From Planctomycetota bacterium (GTDB lineage: Bacteria > Planctomycetota > Planctomycetia > Gemmatales > Gemmataceae): a DNA stretch of 64,000 bases. A model generated the notes under the pieces. That model did not search any database and was not told the DNA's origin. It saw nothing but the letters and a program-made list of their open reading frames with translations. The stretch is taken from assembly GCA_016191165.1 (NCBI GenBank), contig JACPPF010000110.1, forward strand, positions 1 through 64,000, written 5' to 3'. Shown piece after piece: positions 17,121-25,830 of the stretch (its first letter is position 1; each line of letters starts with the position of its first letter). The translations under genes were made by a program, and so were the position numbers.

Positions 17121-17843
17121 CTAATACTTGGACAATTTCTGGCGCCATTGCAGGAGCTTTCGAATCGCAAGCGGGGCAATACCGAGCAGCGCGAGCGACG
17201 CCATGAGCGTCCAGGATAATCGCAGGGTCGCCAATTCGCTGCCGGCGTTGGCGTAAAGGAAGGAACCTGGCGCCATGCCGATCAGGCTGACCCAGAAGAA
17301 TGTCGCGGCACGCATCGGCGTCAGGCCCATGGCGAGGTTGATCAGGAAGAACGGGAAAATCGGCGCCAGGCGCAGCGAGAAAAGGTAGAGGGCGCCGTCC
17401 TTCTCCAGACCGCGATTGAAAGCTTCCAGCCGGGAGCCGAAACGCGCCTGGACCCAGTCATGCAGCAGGAACCGGCTGGTCCAGAAAGCCAGCGTTGCGC
17501 CGACCGTGGCAGCGAGGAGGGCCACGGCCGCCCCGAGGAATCGGCCAAACAATGCGCCCGCGACCAGCGTCAGGATCCACGCCGCCGGCACGGAAAACCC
17601 GGCCAGCACAGCGTAGAGCGCGAAGAAAAGAAAGAGAGCCAGGAAAAGATTGTCGTCCACGCGGGACTGGAGCGTACCCGCATTTGCTCGTAGGGCGTCC
17701 CACGAAAGATATTCTTGTAAGCCAAAAACGTAGAAGCCAGCGACCCCGGAAACCAGCACGGCAAGAATCGACCAGCGAATCCAGACTGGTCGGGAGGGCG
17801 AAGCGGGGAGCGGGGGGGAATCCTCGCGCGGCGATTCGTTCAT
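17121..17843 (-). CDS. TVP38/TMEM64 (DedA-like) membrane protein
   Basis: 240 residues, about six hydrophobic segments. The SNARE-associated/VTT-type core shows as 'GALFGRFLGAAVALLAATVG', 'FWTSRFLLHDWVQARFG' and the typical 'LFSLRLAPIFPFFLINLAMG'. The family sits in the inner membrane; lipid transport or scrambling is proposed. Its ATG overlaps the stop of the upstream DUF1501 gene as ATGA, so translation is probably coupled. Confidence 0.88.
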   Translation of the reverse strand: MNESPREDSPPLPASPSRPVWIRWSILAVLVSGVAGFYVFGLQEYLSWDALRANAGTLQSRVDDNLFLALFLFFALYAVLAGFSVPAAWILTLVAGALFGRFLGAAVALLAATVGATLAFWTSRFLLHDWVQARFGSRLEAFNRGLEKDGALYLFSLRLAPIFPFFLINLAMGLTPMRAATFFWVSLIGMAPGSFLYANAGSELATLRLSWTLMASLALLGIAPLAIRKLLQWRQKLSKY

Positions 17844-19276
17844 GCGAGCACGCCCTGCACCGGATCGCCGCCGTGGGCGATGGGGATCGGCCGGCCCAGG
17901 CGGTCGGGCACCATCAAATGCGGGTCGATGCCGAGCAGGTGATAGAAGGTCGCCACCAGGTTGGCGGGCGAGACCGGAAAGCTCGTCGGATACGCCGCCT
18001 GTCGATCGGTGGCGCCGTAGACGTGCCCCGCGCGGACGCCGCCGCCGGTCAAAAGGCTGAATCCGCACTGAGGCCAATGATCACGGCCGGCCTTGGCATT
18101 GATCCGCGGCGTACGACCCATCTCGCCCATGACAATGACCAGCGTGTCGTCCAACATGCCGCGCGATTCAAGATCCTCGATCAATGCCGGGTAGAGTTGA
18201 TCCAGGAGCGGCAGGTTGTGATCCTTGAGCATGCCGAAGTTGTTTTCATGCATGTCGTAGGCGTGCCCATAGTGGCGGAAAATCTCCTGGTGGACGCTGA
18301 CGAAGGGAACCCCGGCTTCGACGAGGCGACGAGCTATGAGCAAACTACTTCCATAAAGGTTTCGGCCATAGCGATCGCGCATCCGCGCGGATTCCTTGGA
18401 CAGGTCGAATGCGTCGCGGGTTCGGCTGGAGGTCAGCATGGCGAACGCGCGCTGCTGGATGCGCCCGAGGCGGTCCAGCGCCGGCGAGCGGCGCGTCTGC
18501 TCGAACGCCCGGTCGACTTGCTGGACCAGCGTCTGCCGGCCATCGAAGCGGTTGACGGTCATGTCGGGGAGTTGATCCAGACCGGGAAGATACGGTTCGC
18601 CGATTGGCATGACCGGGTCATAGTGGTTCGTGCGAGGCTCCCGCGCGAAGCGCGGGTTGCAAAGCCCGAACGTCGGGTCATACTGGCTGCCGAGGTACCC
18701 GCCGTAGGGGCCGCCGCGTTTGTAACTGTTTTCGCCCCAGCCCGGGTAGCAAGGCAGGCACACGGCTCCCGGCAAATCGCGCGGACCCATGCCGAGGTAC
18801 TGGCAGATGGCGCCAATGTCCGGCGGGTCGCTTGGCTGCGCCTGCAGTGCCGCGTTACCGCCGGTCCAGCCGGTCATGATGGGCAGCGGATCGTGGGAGT
18901 TGTAACTGTGCGTAATGCTCCGGATCAAACAAGCCTTGTGCATCAACCGGGCAATGTTCGGCAAGTGCTCGCAGATTTGAGTTCCCGGAACCGACGTGGA
19001 GATTGGCCGAAACTCACCGCGCACTTCCGATGGCGCGTTGGGCTTCAGGTCGAACATATCCATGTGGCTCGGTCCGCCGAGCAGGTTGAACAGGATCACC
19101 GCCTTGGCACGTCCGCGTCGGTTCGCCGGGTTCCGATTAGGCGCTGCTCGCTCCGTTGCGTGAAGCAGGCGTGGCAACGTCATGCCCCCGAAAAGCGAAA
19201 GGCCGCCGACACGCAGGAATTCCCTGCGATTGACCCCATCGCACAACCGGGCGCCGCGACCGAGAACGCTGAGCAT
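17840..19276 (-). CDS. DUF1501 domain protein, Tat-exported
   Basis: 478 residues. Tat signal 'NRREFLRVGGLSLFGGMTLP' near residue 16. Family segments 'ILFNLLGGPSHMDMFDLKP', 'ITHSYNSHDPLPIMTGWTGG', 'FRHYGHAYDMHENNFGMLKD' and 'VIVMGEMGRTPRINAKAGRD'. It belongs to a different DUF1501 subgroup from the protein at 12128. There is no PSD1 gene beside it. Instead its stop codon overlaps the start of a TVP38-family membrane protein by four bases. Extracytoplasmic; substrate unknown. Confidence 0.9.
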   Translation of the reverse strand: MLSVLGRGARLCDGVNRREFLRVGGLSLFGGMTLPRLLHATERAAPNRNPANRRGRAKAVILFNLLGGPSHMDMFDLKPNAPSEVRGEFRPISTSVPGTQICEHLPNIARLMHKACLIRSITHSYNSHDPLPIMTGWTGGNAALQAQPSDPPDIGAICQYLGMGPRDLPGAVCLPCYPGWGENSYKRGGPYGGYLGSQYDPTFGLCNPRFAREPRTNHYDPVMPIGEPYLPGLDQLPDMTVNRFDGRQTLVQQVDRAFEQTRRSPALDRLGRIQQRAFAMLTSSRTRDAFDLSKESARMRDRYGRNLYGSSLLIARRLVEAGVPFVSVHQEIFRHYGHAYDMHENNFGMLKDHNLPLLDQLYPALIEDLESRGMLDDTLVIVMGEMGRTPRINAKAGRDHWPQCGFSLLTGGGVRAGHVYGATDRQAAYPTSFPVSPANLVATFYHLLGIDPHLMVPDRLGRPIPIAHGGDPVQGVLA

Positions 19277-19504
19277 GATTAACCCCCTGCTTTTTCGCCG
19301 GAAAAGCCGCTGCCTTGATCTGCCTAGAATTTACTCGGTCGGAGCGTTTGCAGCAAGGGTTTTGTTGGACGATCCGAAGTACGAAAGCCCGGAGACGGAA
19401 GTCCCCGGGCGCCTGGTCCGCGGCGGTCAGGCCCTTATTTTCCTAGCTCTCAACCTCTTCGCGGGATGCGGAGAACTCCTGGGCCAGCCGACATCGAATC
19501 CTGG

Positions 19505-19637
19505 TTTCTCGCCAAGACGCAAAGGACGCAAAGAAAGACAAGAGAACGGCAGAACGAGGAACACGAGCAGAGACGGGAGGATTACGGGGTGTTTCCTCTC
19601 TTTGAATTCCTTGGCGTCCTTTGCGCCTTTGCGAGAA
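19505..19637. repeat. MITE-like element with TTTCTCGCCAAGACGCAAAG termini
   Basis: Second copy of the element at 6394-6521. The terminal inverted repeats match but the centre differs. It occupies most of the 426-base gap between a DUF1501 gene and the BBP7 gene; I see nothing else in that gap. Confidence 0.8.
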
Positions 19638-19702
19638 CTCAAGTTCTGTGCTCTGGGTTTCCTGAGTGCCGTTCGGTTGCGTCAAGGAAACGAAAACGAT
19701 CT

Positions 19703-21064
19703 TCAGTACCGAAGCTCCATGCCGAAGTTGATGCCGTGGGCCCAGAAGGCGGTGTCCTGGAATACGAAATAGGGCCGACCCTGTTCCTGTCCGGGCAGGA
19801 ATGCGCCGACGGGTGGCGGACGGGTGGGAAGCAAGGCCCCTGTGGGGACGAGTTTCGAGTTCAGGGTGGAATCCATCTGCGCCCCGGGGCGTGCGACGTT
19901 GGACCAGTAAAGGGCGCTGTATCCGGCCTGAAGACTGAGCCACGAGGTGACGGCGTAACGCAGGTTGAGGCCCACTTCGGGCACGACCGTAAACGGATTT
20001 TGCCTGTAGCCGCCAATATTGCTCGGTAGGGCAAATACCCCGCCCGCCGTCGTGGCGTTGGCGATTACCGCTTGCGTGTTCGGATTGATGACCATCGCCG
20101 CAGTCGTGGCGCCGTCGATATTGACCTCCTGAAGCGTCACGCCGACGGCAACCTTGGCGGCCAAATCGAGAGTGAAGTTGCGGTACATCCAGCTGAAACG
20201 CCCGCCGACCTGGGGTCCGTAGAACCGGTTCCGCGCGCCGAAGCGATCGACGATTTTCACCGACGTGTTCGCGACCACGTCCTGGTAGAACCCGGCCCCC
20301 TGACCGGCAGTTGGAAATTGCAGCGAGATATTGCCAGTGGTCGCGGGAGTGATCGTCTGCGCGATGCTCAGGTTTTCATCCATTCCCAGGGACCGGAAGC
20401 CGAACATGACATCCACCGACCGCTCCGCGGTGCGGATGGAATGAGCAATCATGTTGAATTCGTAACCCCACATCTGAAGATCGGAGTGGATCGCGACGCT
20501 ACCCGCCAGGTAGGGTTTGCCGGCCCCATCCTGGGCGTTGACGTCCAACGCACTGGGTTGCCCGGTGGCGGCATCCAGGAATGGAATGCTCAAAAGCGGC
20601 GCCCCATTGGCGCCCCCAACATTGAGATAATCGATGGCGCGTTGGGGCAACACAAAGCCACCCAGCTCCAGACTCCAGAACCCGGCGTCCCCAAAATTGA
20701 AACCCGCTTTGGCGCGCAACCCGGAAAACGCGCCAAATTCCAGATCCCGGGCGGTGAATACATTGAAGGTCCCTGGCTGGCCTAAAATACCGCCCGTCAG
20801 ACCATTGACGTTGCGACCATTGTCCGGCGCGCTGGTCAAAAGGACCGGCGACGGACCGTGCTTGACCCACCAGTGCAAATAGTCCGCATCCACATAAAAC
20901 CGGGACTGCGGACGAACACCCTCCATCGAAAGGAGTCCAGAGCCATCCAACGGTCCGGAATCCGGAACCTGCTTCGGCGCCGGCAGGGTCTTGGGTTCCT
21001 GGGCAACGGCCCACGGCGACAACACCAAAGCAACCACCGTCATCCAGCAAGCTTTGCGGAGCAT
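19703..21064 (-). CDS. BBP7-type outer-membrane beta-barrel protein
   Basis: 453 residues. Signal peptide 'CWMTVVALVLSPWAVAQ'. The mature N-terminus has 'FYVDADYLHWWVKHGPSP', the opening strand typical of planctomycete BBP7-family barrels. It continues with alternating strands ('YGPQVGGRFSWMYRNFTLD', 'VGLNLRYAVTSWLSLQAGYS') and ends with a C-terminal aromatic strand '...GMELRY'. Inferred to be an outer-membrane porin-like protein. GAAGGAG lies before the ATG. It is alone and convergent to nothing obvious. Confidence 0.85.
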   Translation of the reverse strand: MLRKACWMTVVALVLSPWAVAQEPKTLPAPKQVPDSGPLDGSGLLSMEGVRPQSRFYVDADYLHWWVKHGPSPVLLTSAPDNGRNVNGLTGGILGQPGTFNVFTARDLEFGAFSGLRAKAGFNFGDAGFWSLELGGFVLPQRAIDYLNVGGANGAPLLSIPFLDAATGQPSALDVNAQDGAGKPYLAGSVAIHSDLQMWGYEFNMIAHSIRTAERSVDVMFGFRSLGMDENLSIAQTITPATTGNISLQFPTAGQGAGFYQDVVANTSVKIVDRFGARNRFYGPQVGGRFSWMYRNFTLDLAAKVAVGVTLQEVNIDGATTAAMVINPNTQAVIANATTAGGVFALPSNIGGYRQNPFTVVPEVGLNLRYAVTSWLSLQAGYSALYWSNVARPGAQMDSTLNSKLVPTGALLPTRPPPVGAFLPGQEQGRPYFVFQDTAFWAHGINFGMELRY

Positions 21065-21325
21065 TGTTGCTCTCCTTCGACCGGTACCACACTCTTACCA
21101 ACGCTTCGGCGTTTCCCGAATCCTCCATCTTGCTCAATCGGCAAACGTGGAATATCCGGTTCCAACGGTACTATCGGCATTTGCGGACCCTTCGACGCAT
21201 TTTTTTTGGGAATCACGCATTCTGGGCCTGGACACCCAAAAAGCCGTCATCCTCGCCAGGTCGCCAAACGACATTCTGTCCTGTCAAACCGACTGATCCC
21301 TGCGCAATTTGCGCAACCTTGAATT

Positions 21326-21408
21326 GTAGGGTGCGTCAAGCGCAGCGCAGACGCACCACACATTCGCAGGTTCAACGGTGCGTCCGCGCTGCGCTGGACG
21401 CACCCTAC
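21326..21408. repeat. Palindrome, GTAGGGTGCGTC family
   Basis: GTAGGGTGCGTCAAGCGCAG against CTGCGCTGGACGCACCCTAC with a 40-base centre. It lies in the 1 kb non-coding stretch 21065-22086 between BBP7 and the large sigma factor. The rest of that stretch is AT-richer than average, with a T-run at 21664 and no gene I can support. Confidence 0.85.
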
Positions 21409-22072
21409 GGTCGGCTAAAGATTGGCGCTGCCCGAGACCCCCCAAAATCTACGGTTGACGGGGCGCTGGATGGAAGCCTTGGAATCGGCCAAAAGCACAA
21501 GGCGTGTCGGCCCAAAAATCGAACGTCAATTGTCCTGTTTTGGCAGTCAAATGTGCAACGAAATTGCAAGATTGAACAAATTGAGTGTAAATCTGTTCAT
21601 TAGACAAGCTCGGTTAGCGAAGACAGAACTGGCGGGTGCGCTTTCTTGATTTCGTCGTAAGTCATTTTTTTACATGAAGATATTTCACGGGTTGATCACC
21701 TAAACTGGCCTGTTCATACCACCAAAGCCCTCCCAGCGGCATAGGCTTTGCTAAGAAATCCTTCGCCCAGCCAAGCCTGGCTCGGCAAACAGGATTTGCG
21801 AAATGAATACGCCGGAAAAGCGAATTACTGACAAGATTGCTTAGCAGCGGCGTCTAATGATTAGGGCACGAAGGAACCGGAAACAAAAGTGAACCCAATG
21901 TTCCGGAACGGCATCCAAGAGGATGGGATTTCATCGACACCTGGAACCACGGAACTTTAATCCGTTTATTTGAACATCCTGGATATCGGGGCCGAACAGA
22001 GAGTGCAGGTAGCCTCGCAAGGAAAACAACGAATTCACCCAAGCCCACCGGGAAACAGGCCGCGGCGATCGG

Positions 22073-22078
22073 AAGGAG
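22073..22078 (+). promoter_or_regulatory. Ribosome-binding site deciding the sigma factor start
   Basis: AAGGAG eight bases before GTG at 22087; an earlier GTG at 22078 overlaps the site itself and is unlikely. Confidence 0.7.
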
Positions 22079-22086
22079 TGAGCGCT

Positions 22087-23778
22087 GTGAAAAAATATCT
22101 AAACCAGGCACTGAAGGAACTCGCCAGCCAACAGGTGAAATACGCCCCCGTGGCGCGCCGCCTGGAGCAAATGCGCCGGGCGGAGAAGTTGCTAACCGAG
22201 ATCGACCCGCAAAAGGCCTACCCCTATCAATTCGTCTGTTTCCGCGTCACCGAATTCCGGTCCGACGCGAATCCAAACCTGTTGATACCGGGCACGGACC
22301 TGATTCCCGATCTGGGGTTGTGGATCAACGAGCTGGCCAATTCGCTCCCGGCGGTTCCGGTAGAGGAAGTCGCCGAGCCGGTGCTGACCCTGGACCAGAT
22401 GAGCAAACGTTTGAACGTCACCACCAAGACGATCAACCGCTGGCGCAAGCGCGGACTGATCGGAATTCCGGTGTTGTACAACGGTCGTCGCCAGATGGGG
22501 TTCCTCGCCTCGCTGGTCGATCCGTTCCTGGCTGCCAACAAAGACCGCATCGCCAAGAGCGGAAGGTTTACGCTTCTGACGCAAGAGGAAAAGGACGAGA
22601 TCCTCCGCCGAGCTCAGCGTTTCGCTCGCCTGGGCCTTGGCAGCTTGTCCGAGATAAGCAAACGCATCGCCCGTCGCCTCGGTCGGTCCACCGAGACCGT
22701 ACGCTACACAATCAAGAACTTCGACCGCGAGCACCCAGAGCAGGCCCTGTATCCCGAAGTGACCGGCCCTCTGGATCAGGCTGACAAGATGGTCATTTTC
22801 GACTCCTACCGAAGGGGGATGGACGTGGATACGTTAGCCAAGAATTTCCAACGCAACCGCTCGTGCATGTACCGCGTTCTGAACGAGATCCGCGCCCAGC
22901 GGTTTCTCGATCAGCCGCTGGAATTCATCTATCACGAGTCGTTCGACGACCCGGACCAGGCCGCGCGCATCGTCGCGCCGATGCCCAACGCCGAGGCCTT
23001 TGAACTGGCCCGACGCCACATGCGGATCCCGAAAGACGCGCCTCCGGAGTTGTTCTCCAACTACGAGATGCCGCTCCTGACCAAGGATCAGGAGCAACAC
23101 CTGTTTCGCAAGATGAATTTTCTCAAGCACCGCGCAGCCAAGAAGCTGGGCGAGATGAAGTTGCCCAGCGGTCTCATCAACTACGCCAAGCTTCGCGTCG
23201 AAGCGCTCGACCAGATTGAGGCGGACCTCAAGGAAGCCAATCAGGTCAAGGACCTGTTGATCCGCTGCAACATGCGCCTGGTGACCTCCATTGCCAAACG
23301 GCATTCCGGACAGGTGGAGAATTTCTTCGAGTTGCTTTCCGATGGCAACATCTCGTTGATGCGCGCGGTCGAAAAATTCGATTATAGCCGCGGCAACAAG
23401 TTCAGCACCTACGCCAGCTGGGCCATCATGAAAAACTTCGCCCGCAGCATTCCCGATGAGAAGAACCGACGCGAGCGCTTCGTTACCGGGAACGAAGAAA
23501 TATTCGACGCGGCCGAGGATCGGCGCACCGACGAAAAAGAGTGCATCGCCGCCGCCGAACAAGCATCGGCCAAGGTCAATGACCTGCTCGAGTCCCTCGA
23601 ACCACGGGAACGCGAGATTATTCGCCTCCGCGCCGGCCTGGATAATATCGACCAGGGCCTGACCCTGGAAAAGATCGGCGAACGCCTCGGCATCACCAAG
23701 GAGCGCGTCCGCCAGCTCAACGTGCGGGCGATGAAAAAGCTCCGCACCATTGTTGAAAAGCAGAAGGAAGAGGTGTGA
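22087..23778 (+). CDS. Sigma-70 family RNA polymerase sigma factor with a long HTH-rich N-terminal region
   Basis: About 563 residues, starting at GTG 22087. The C-terminal half is a normal sigma core: region 2 'FFELLSDGNISLMRAVEKFD' with 'NKFSTYASWAIMKNFARSIP', and region 4 'LEPREREIIRLRAGLDN' with the HTH 'TLEKIGERLGITKERVRQLN'. Before it lie about 300 residues that are not region 1.1: a MerR-like helix-turn-helix 'MSKRLNVTTKTINRWRKRGL', a second 'LSEISKRIARRLGRSTETVR' and a third HTH-like 'DVDTLAKNFQRNRSCMYRVL'. Three extra DNA-binding-like segments suggest special promoter recognition. A 1 kb non-coding region lies upstream. Confidence 0.88.
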   Translation: MKKYLNQALKELASQQVKYAPVARRLEQMRRAEKLLTEIDPQKAYPYQFVCFRVTEFRSDANPNLLIPGTDLIPDLGLWINELANSLPAVPVEEVAEPVLTLDQMSKRLNVTTKTINRWRKRGLIGIPVLYNGRRQMGFLASLVDPFLAANKDRIAKSGRFTLLTQEEKDEILRRAQRFARLGLGSLSEISKRIARRLGRSTETVRYTIKNFDREHPEQALYPEVTGPLDQADKMVIFDSYRRGMDVDTLAKNFQRNRSCMYRVLNEIRAQRFLDQPLEFIYHESFDDPDQAARIVAPMPNAEAFELARRHMRIPKDAPPELFSNYEMPLLTKDQEQHLFRKMNFLKHRAAKKLGEMKLPSGLINYAKLRVEALDQIEADLKEANQVKDLLIRCNMRLVTSIAKRHSGQVENFFELLSDGNISLMRAVEKFDYSRGNKFSTYASWAIMKNFARSIPDEKNRRERFVTGNEEIFDAAEDRRTDEKECIAAAEQASAKVNDLLESLEPREREIIRLRAGLDNIDQGLTLEKIGERLGITKERVRQLNVRAMKKLRTIVEKQKEEV

Positions 23779-23844
23779 TCCAACCTCCCTCCTTGGTGGC
23801 AGGGTATCCCGACCTTGCTGCAACCCCGGTGTGAACCAAAACCC

Positions 23845-23883
23845 CGTTTAGCGCTCGCAGGTCGCCTGTGCGGGTGCTAAACG
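23845..23883. repeat. Palindrome, GTTTAGC family
   Basis: CGTTTAGCGCTCGCAGGTCG with partner CCTGTGCGGGTGCTAAACG. It lies between the convergent sigma factor and metallophosphoesterase genes and could act as a shared 3' hairpin. Confidence 0.8.
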
Positions 23884-23893
23884 GTACGTGTTT

Positions 23894-24673
23894 TCAATGC
23901 CGCCCGCGTTTTCGCTCCTTCGCTGGCAACACCTCCAGGCACGTCGTCCACCATCCTGTCAGCACTGTCTCGACAAACTCCGCGGGAAGATTCTCGGCGC
24001 GCATCTCCGCCGCCAAGCGTTCGTGATCGTAATCCACCGGCACGAACTCGACACTGATGCCCCCGCTCAAGGAAATAATCGCGTACCACACATTCGTCCT
24101 GCCGTCATTCTCCGGCCGGCCAAGAACGCCGACGTTGACGAAATGTCGATCCGGCGCCAGCGCTCGATGCCATTTGATGCCGGTGTGGGTAGCAAGAATA
24201 ACATCGGCCTGATGCGAGTCGAAGAGGTGTTCGAGGAACGCCGAGGAAGTGGTCGACTCCCAGAGGAATTCGTTCGTACGCCGTGGGCTGCCATGGCACA
24301 TCAGCACGCGGTATTGGCCAAGTTGCACGCGAAGCTGTGGCGGCAGGCCGCGCAGCCAGGCGCGATTCGCCTGGCTCGTGTTGGCGAACGTGTAGGCATA
24401 GCTGAGGCGAGCGAAATGATTGTCGCGCGGATCCGTGTACCCGCACTGGCAATCCGCCAGGCCGTTGCCGACGGAGTTGTCGTAATTACCCTGAACGCAC
24501 CGGACCTGGTGCCCGCCAAGGAGCGGAAAGACGCGATCCGGATGCGGACCGAAGGCGCCGAGGTCGCCGAGGCAAAAGATCGCGTCCACGTCGCGCCGGT
24601 GCGCATCGTGAAGCGCGGCCTCCAGGGCGAGGTAGTTGTTGTAGATGCCGCCGAACACCGCGATGCGTTTCAC
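23894..24673 (-). CDS. Calcineurin-like metallophosphoesterase lacking the first metal motif
   Basis: 259 residues of the YfcE/MJ0936-like group. Visible motifs: 'GDLGAFGP' (second), 'GNYDN' (third), 'CHGSP' and 'THTG' (later His ligands). The first motif, normally D-x-H-x-N near residue 9, reads 'FGGIYNNYLALEAAL', so the Asp and His ligands are replaced by Gly and Tyr. Only one metal site may remain. It is the second gene of a pair with a radical SAM protein; the whole spacer between them is a palindrome. Confidence 0.82.
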   Translation of the reverse strand: MKRIAVFGGIYNNYLALEAALHDAHRRDVDAIFCLGDLGAFGPHPDRVFPLLGGHQVRCVQGNYDNSVGNGLADCQCGYTDPRDNHFARLSYAYTFANTSQANRAWLRGLPPQLRVQLGQYRVLMCHGSPRRTNEFLWESTTSSAFLEHLFDSHQADVILATHTGIKWHRALAPDRHFVNVGVLGRPENDGRTNVWYAIISLSGGISVEFVPVDYDHERLAAEMRAENLPAEFVETVLTGWWTTCLEVLPAKERKRGRH

Positions 24674-24680
24674 GTTGACT

Positions 24681-24803
24681 CCGGAAGCCCAGCGGTGAGC
24701 GCAGCGAACCCCTGGGAACCCGACATCCCGTTCCCTTTGGGAGAGCGGTGCGGCGTGATGGTTCTATCCCAGGGATTCGCTGCGCTCACCCCTGGGCTTC
24801 CGG
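24681..24803. repeat. Palindrome, CCGGAAGCCCAG family, spanning a gene junction
   Basis: CCGGAAGCCCAGCGGTGAGC...CGAACCCCTGGG on the left is inverted on the right (CCCAGGGATTCGCTGCGCTC then ACCCCTGGGCTTCCGG). It fills the spacer and encodes the last five codons and stop of the radical SAM gene. Confidence 0.88.
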
Positions 24804-25670
24804 ATCTACATTGGCGCATAGTGCGCCGTACTGCCAGCACGTGTAACACGCCGACTGGTTGATCGCAAAAGGCCGTAGCGATTCGCCAAGCGTTGTTCCC
24901 AACCGTGCGGCCGGCGTTTCGATCAGGATCGGGCACACGTACACCCCGCGATCGGTAACCATGCGGGCATGGCTGCACAAGAGCTGGTTCTGATCGTGCC
25001 CGTCCAGCATCTCGGACGTGACGCGCTCGGTATCGGCATAGCCGCGACAGCGCTCCGCTTCCGCGCCGATGCGCAGGGTCGGTAGAATCTTGATGCGCGG
25101 ATTGGCGTAGCCGTTGGCCTTGAGCAGGCGCACGAAGCCCGCGAAAAGCTCCGCGTCCTCCTGCTCGTCGCGCGTGCGTGTCACCGTCAGGATGGGTAAA
25201 AAACCGTATTCCAGCAAGAGCCGCACACCGGCGAGGATGCGTTCGAAAGTCCCGTCGCCGCGAACCGGATCGTTTTCTTTTGCCGTGAAGCCGTCCATCG
25301 ATACACGAAATTCGAGGCAATACGGGGACTTGCTTTCGGCCGTTCGCAGGCGTTCCAGCCACGCGCTTTGGAGCACCGTTCCGTTGGTCAGTACGGTGGC
25401 CGGGCCGAAATCGAGCGTACGTTCAAGGATTGCCGTCATGTCGCGATTGAGAAACGGCTCGCCGCCCGTGAAGTAGTATTCCTTGACGCCAAGCGCCACC
25501 GACTCGTGCAGGTAACGCTCGACGGTGGCGAGGTCGAGAAAGCCGAAGTTGCGGTTGTGCGGACTGCAACTGATGAAGCAATGTTGGCAGGTGAGGTTGC
25601 ACCACGTCCCCGCGACCTGAAACCAGAGGTCGTCGAGGTGGTTCAGGGTGACCATCGGCAAAACCATCAT
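24786..25670 (-). CDS. Radical SAM protein with C-terminal auxiliary-cluster cysteines
   Basis: About 294 residues. The Fe-S/SAM motif 'CNLTCQHCF' is near residue 25, followed by 'EYYFTGGEPFLNRDM' (GGEP) and 'EFRVSMDGF'. C-terminal cysteines 'LLCSHARMVTDRGVYVCP' and 'CYTCWQYGALC' suggest a SPASM/Twitch-type auxiliary cluster, as in enzymes that modify peptides or small molecules. No precursor peptide is evident nearby. Starts at 25670 or 25667; the upstream frame is repeat sequence. The C-terminus 'PEAQG' and the stop come from the palindrome at 24681-24803. It is first in a unit with the metallophosphoesterase. Confidence 0.85.
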   Translation of the reverse strand: MMVLPMVTLNHLDDLWFQVAGTWCNLTCQHCFISCSPHNRNFGFLDLATVERYLHESVALGVKEYYFTGGEPFLNRDMTAILERTLDFGPATVLTNGTVLQSAWLERLRTAESKSPYCLEFRVSMDGFTAKENDPVRGDGTFERILAGVRLLLEYGFLPILTVTRTRDEQEDAELFAGFVRLLKANGYANPRIKILPTLRIGAEAERCRGYADTERVTSEMLDGHDQNQLLCSHARMVTDRGVYVCPILIETPAARLGTTLGESLRPFAINQSACYTCWQYGALCANVDPEAQG

Positions 25671-25732
25671 GCCTTCGTTCCCAGATTCCGCCTCGCCCGT
25701 CGCGCGACCAGGCCTTTTCTCCACGGGAAAGG

Positions 25733-25790
25733 CAGCGCCTGCCTGGCAGTGCGTTCCCAGGCAGAGCCTGAGAACGAGGGCGTTCAATCG
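25733..25790. repeat. GTTCCCAGGCAGAGCCTGAG repeat
   Basis: Imperfect inverted repeat (GGCAGCGCCTGCCTGGCAGT, GTTCCCAGGCAGAGCCTGAG, AACGAGGGCG) between the divergent radical SAM and ApbE genes. Confidence 0.65.
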
Positions 25791-25830
25791 TTTGTTTTAC
25801 AACCCCGCCCCCATCCGATACAGTGAAGGC

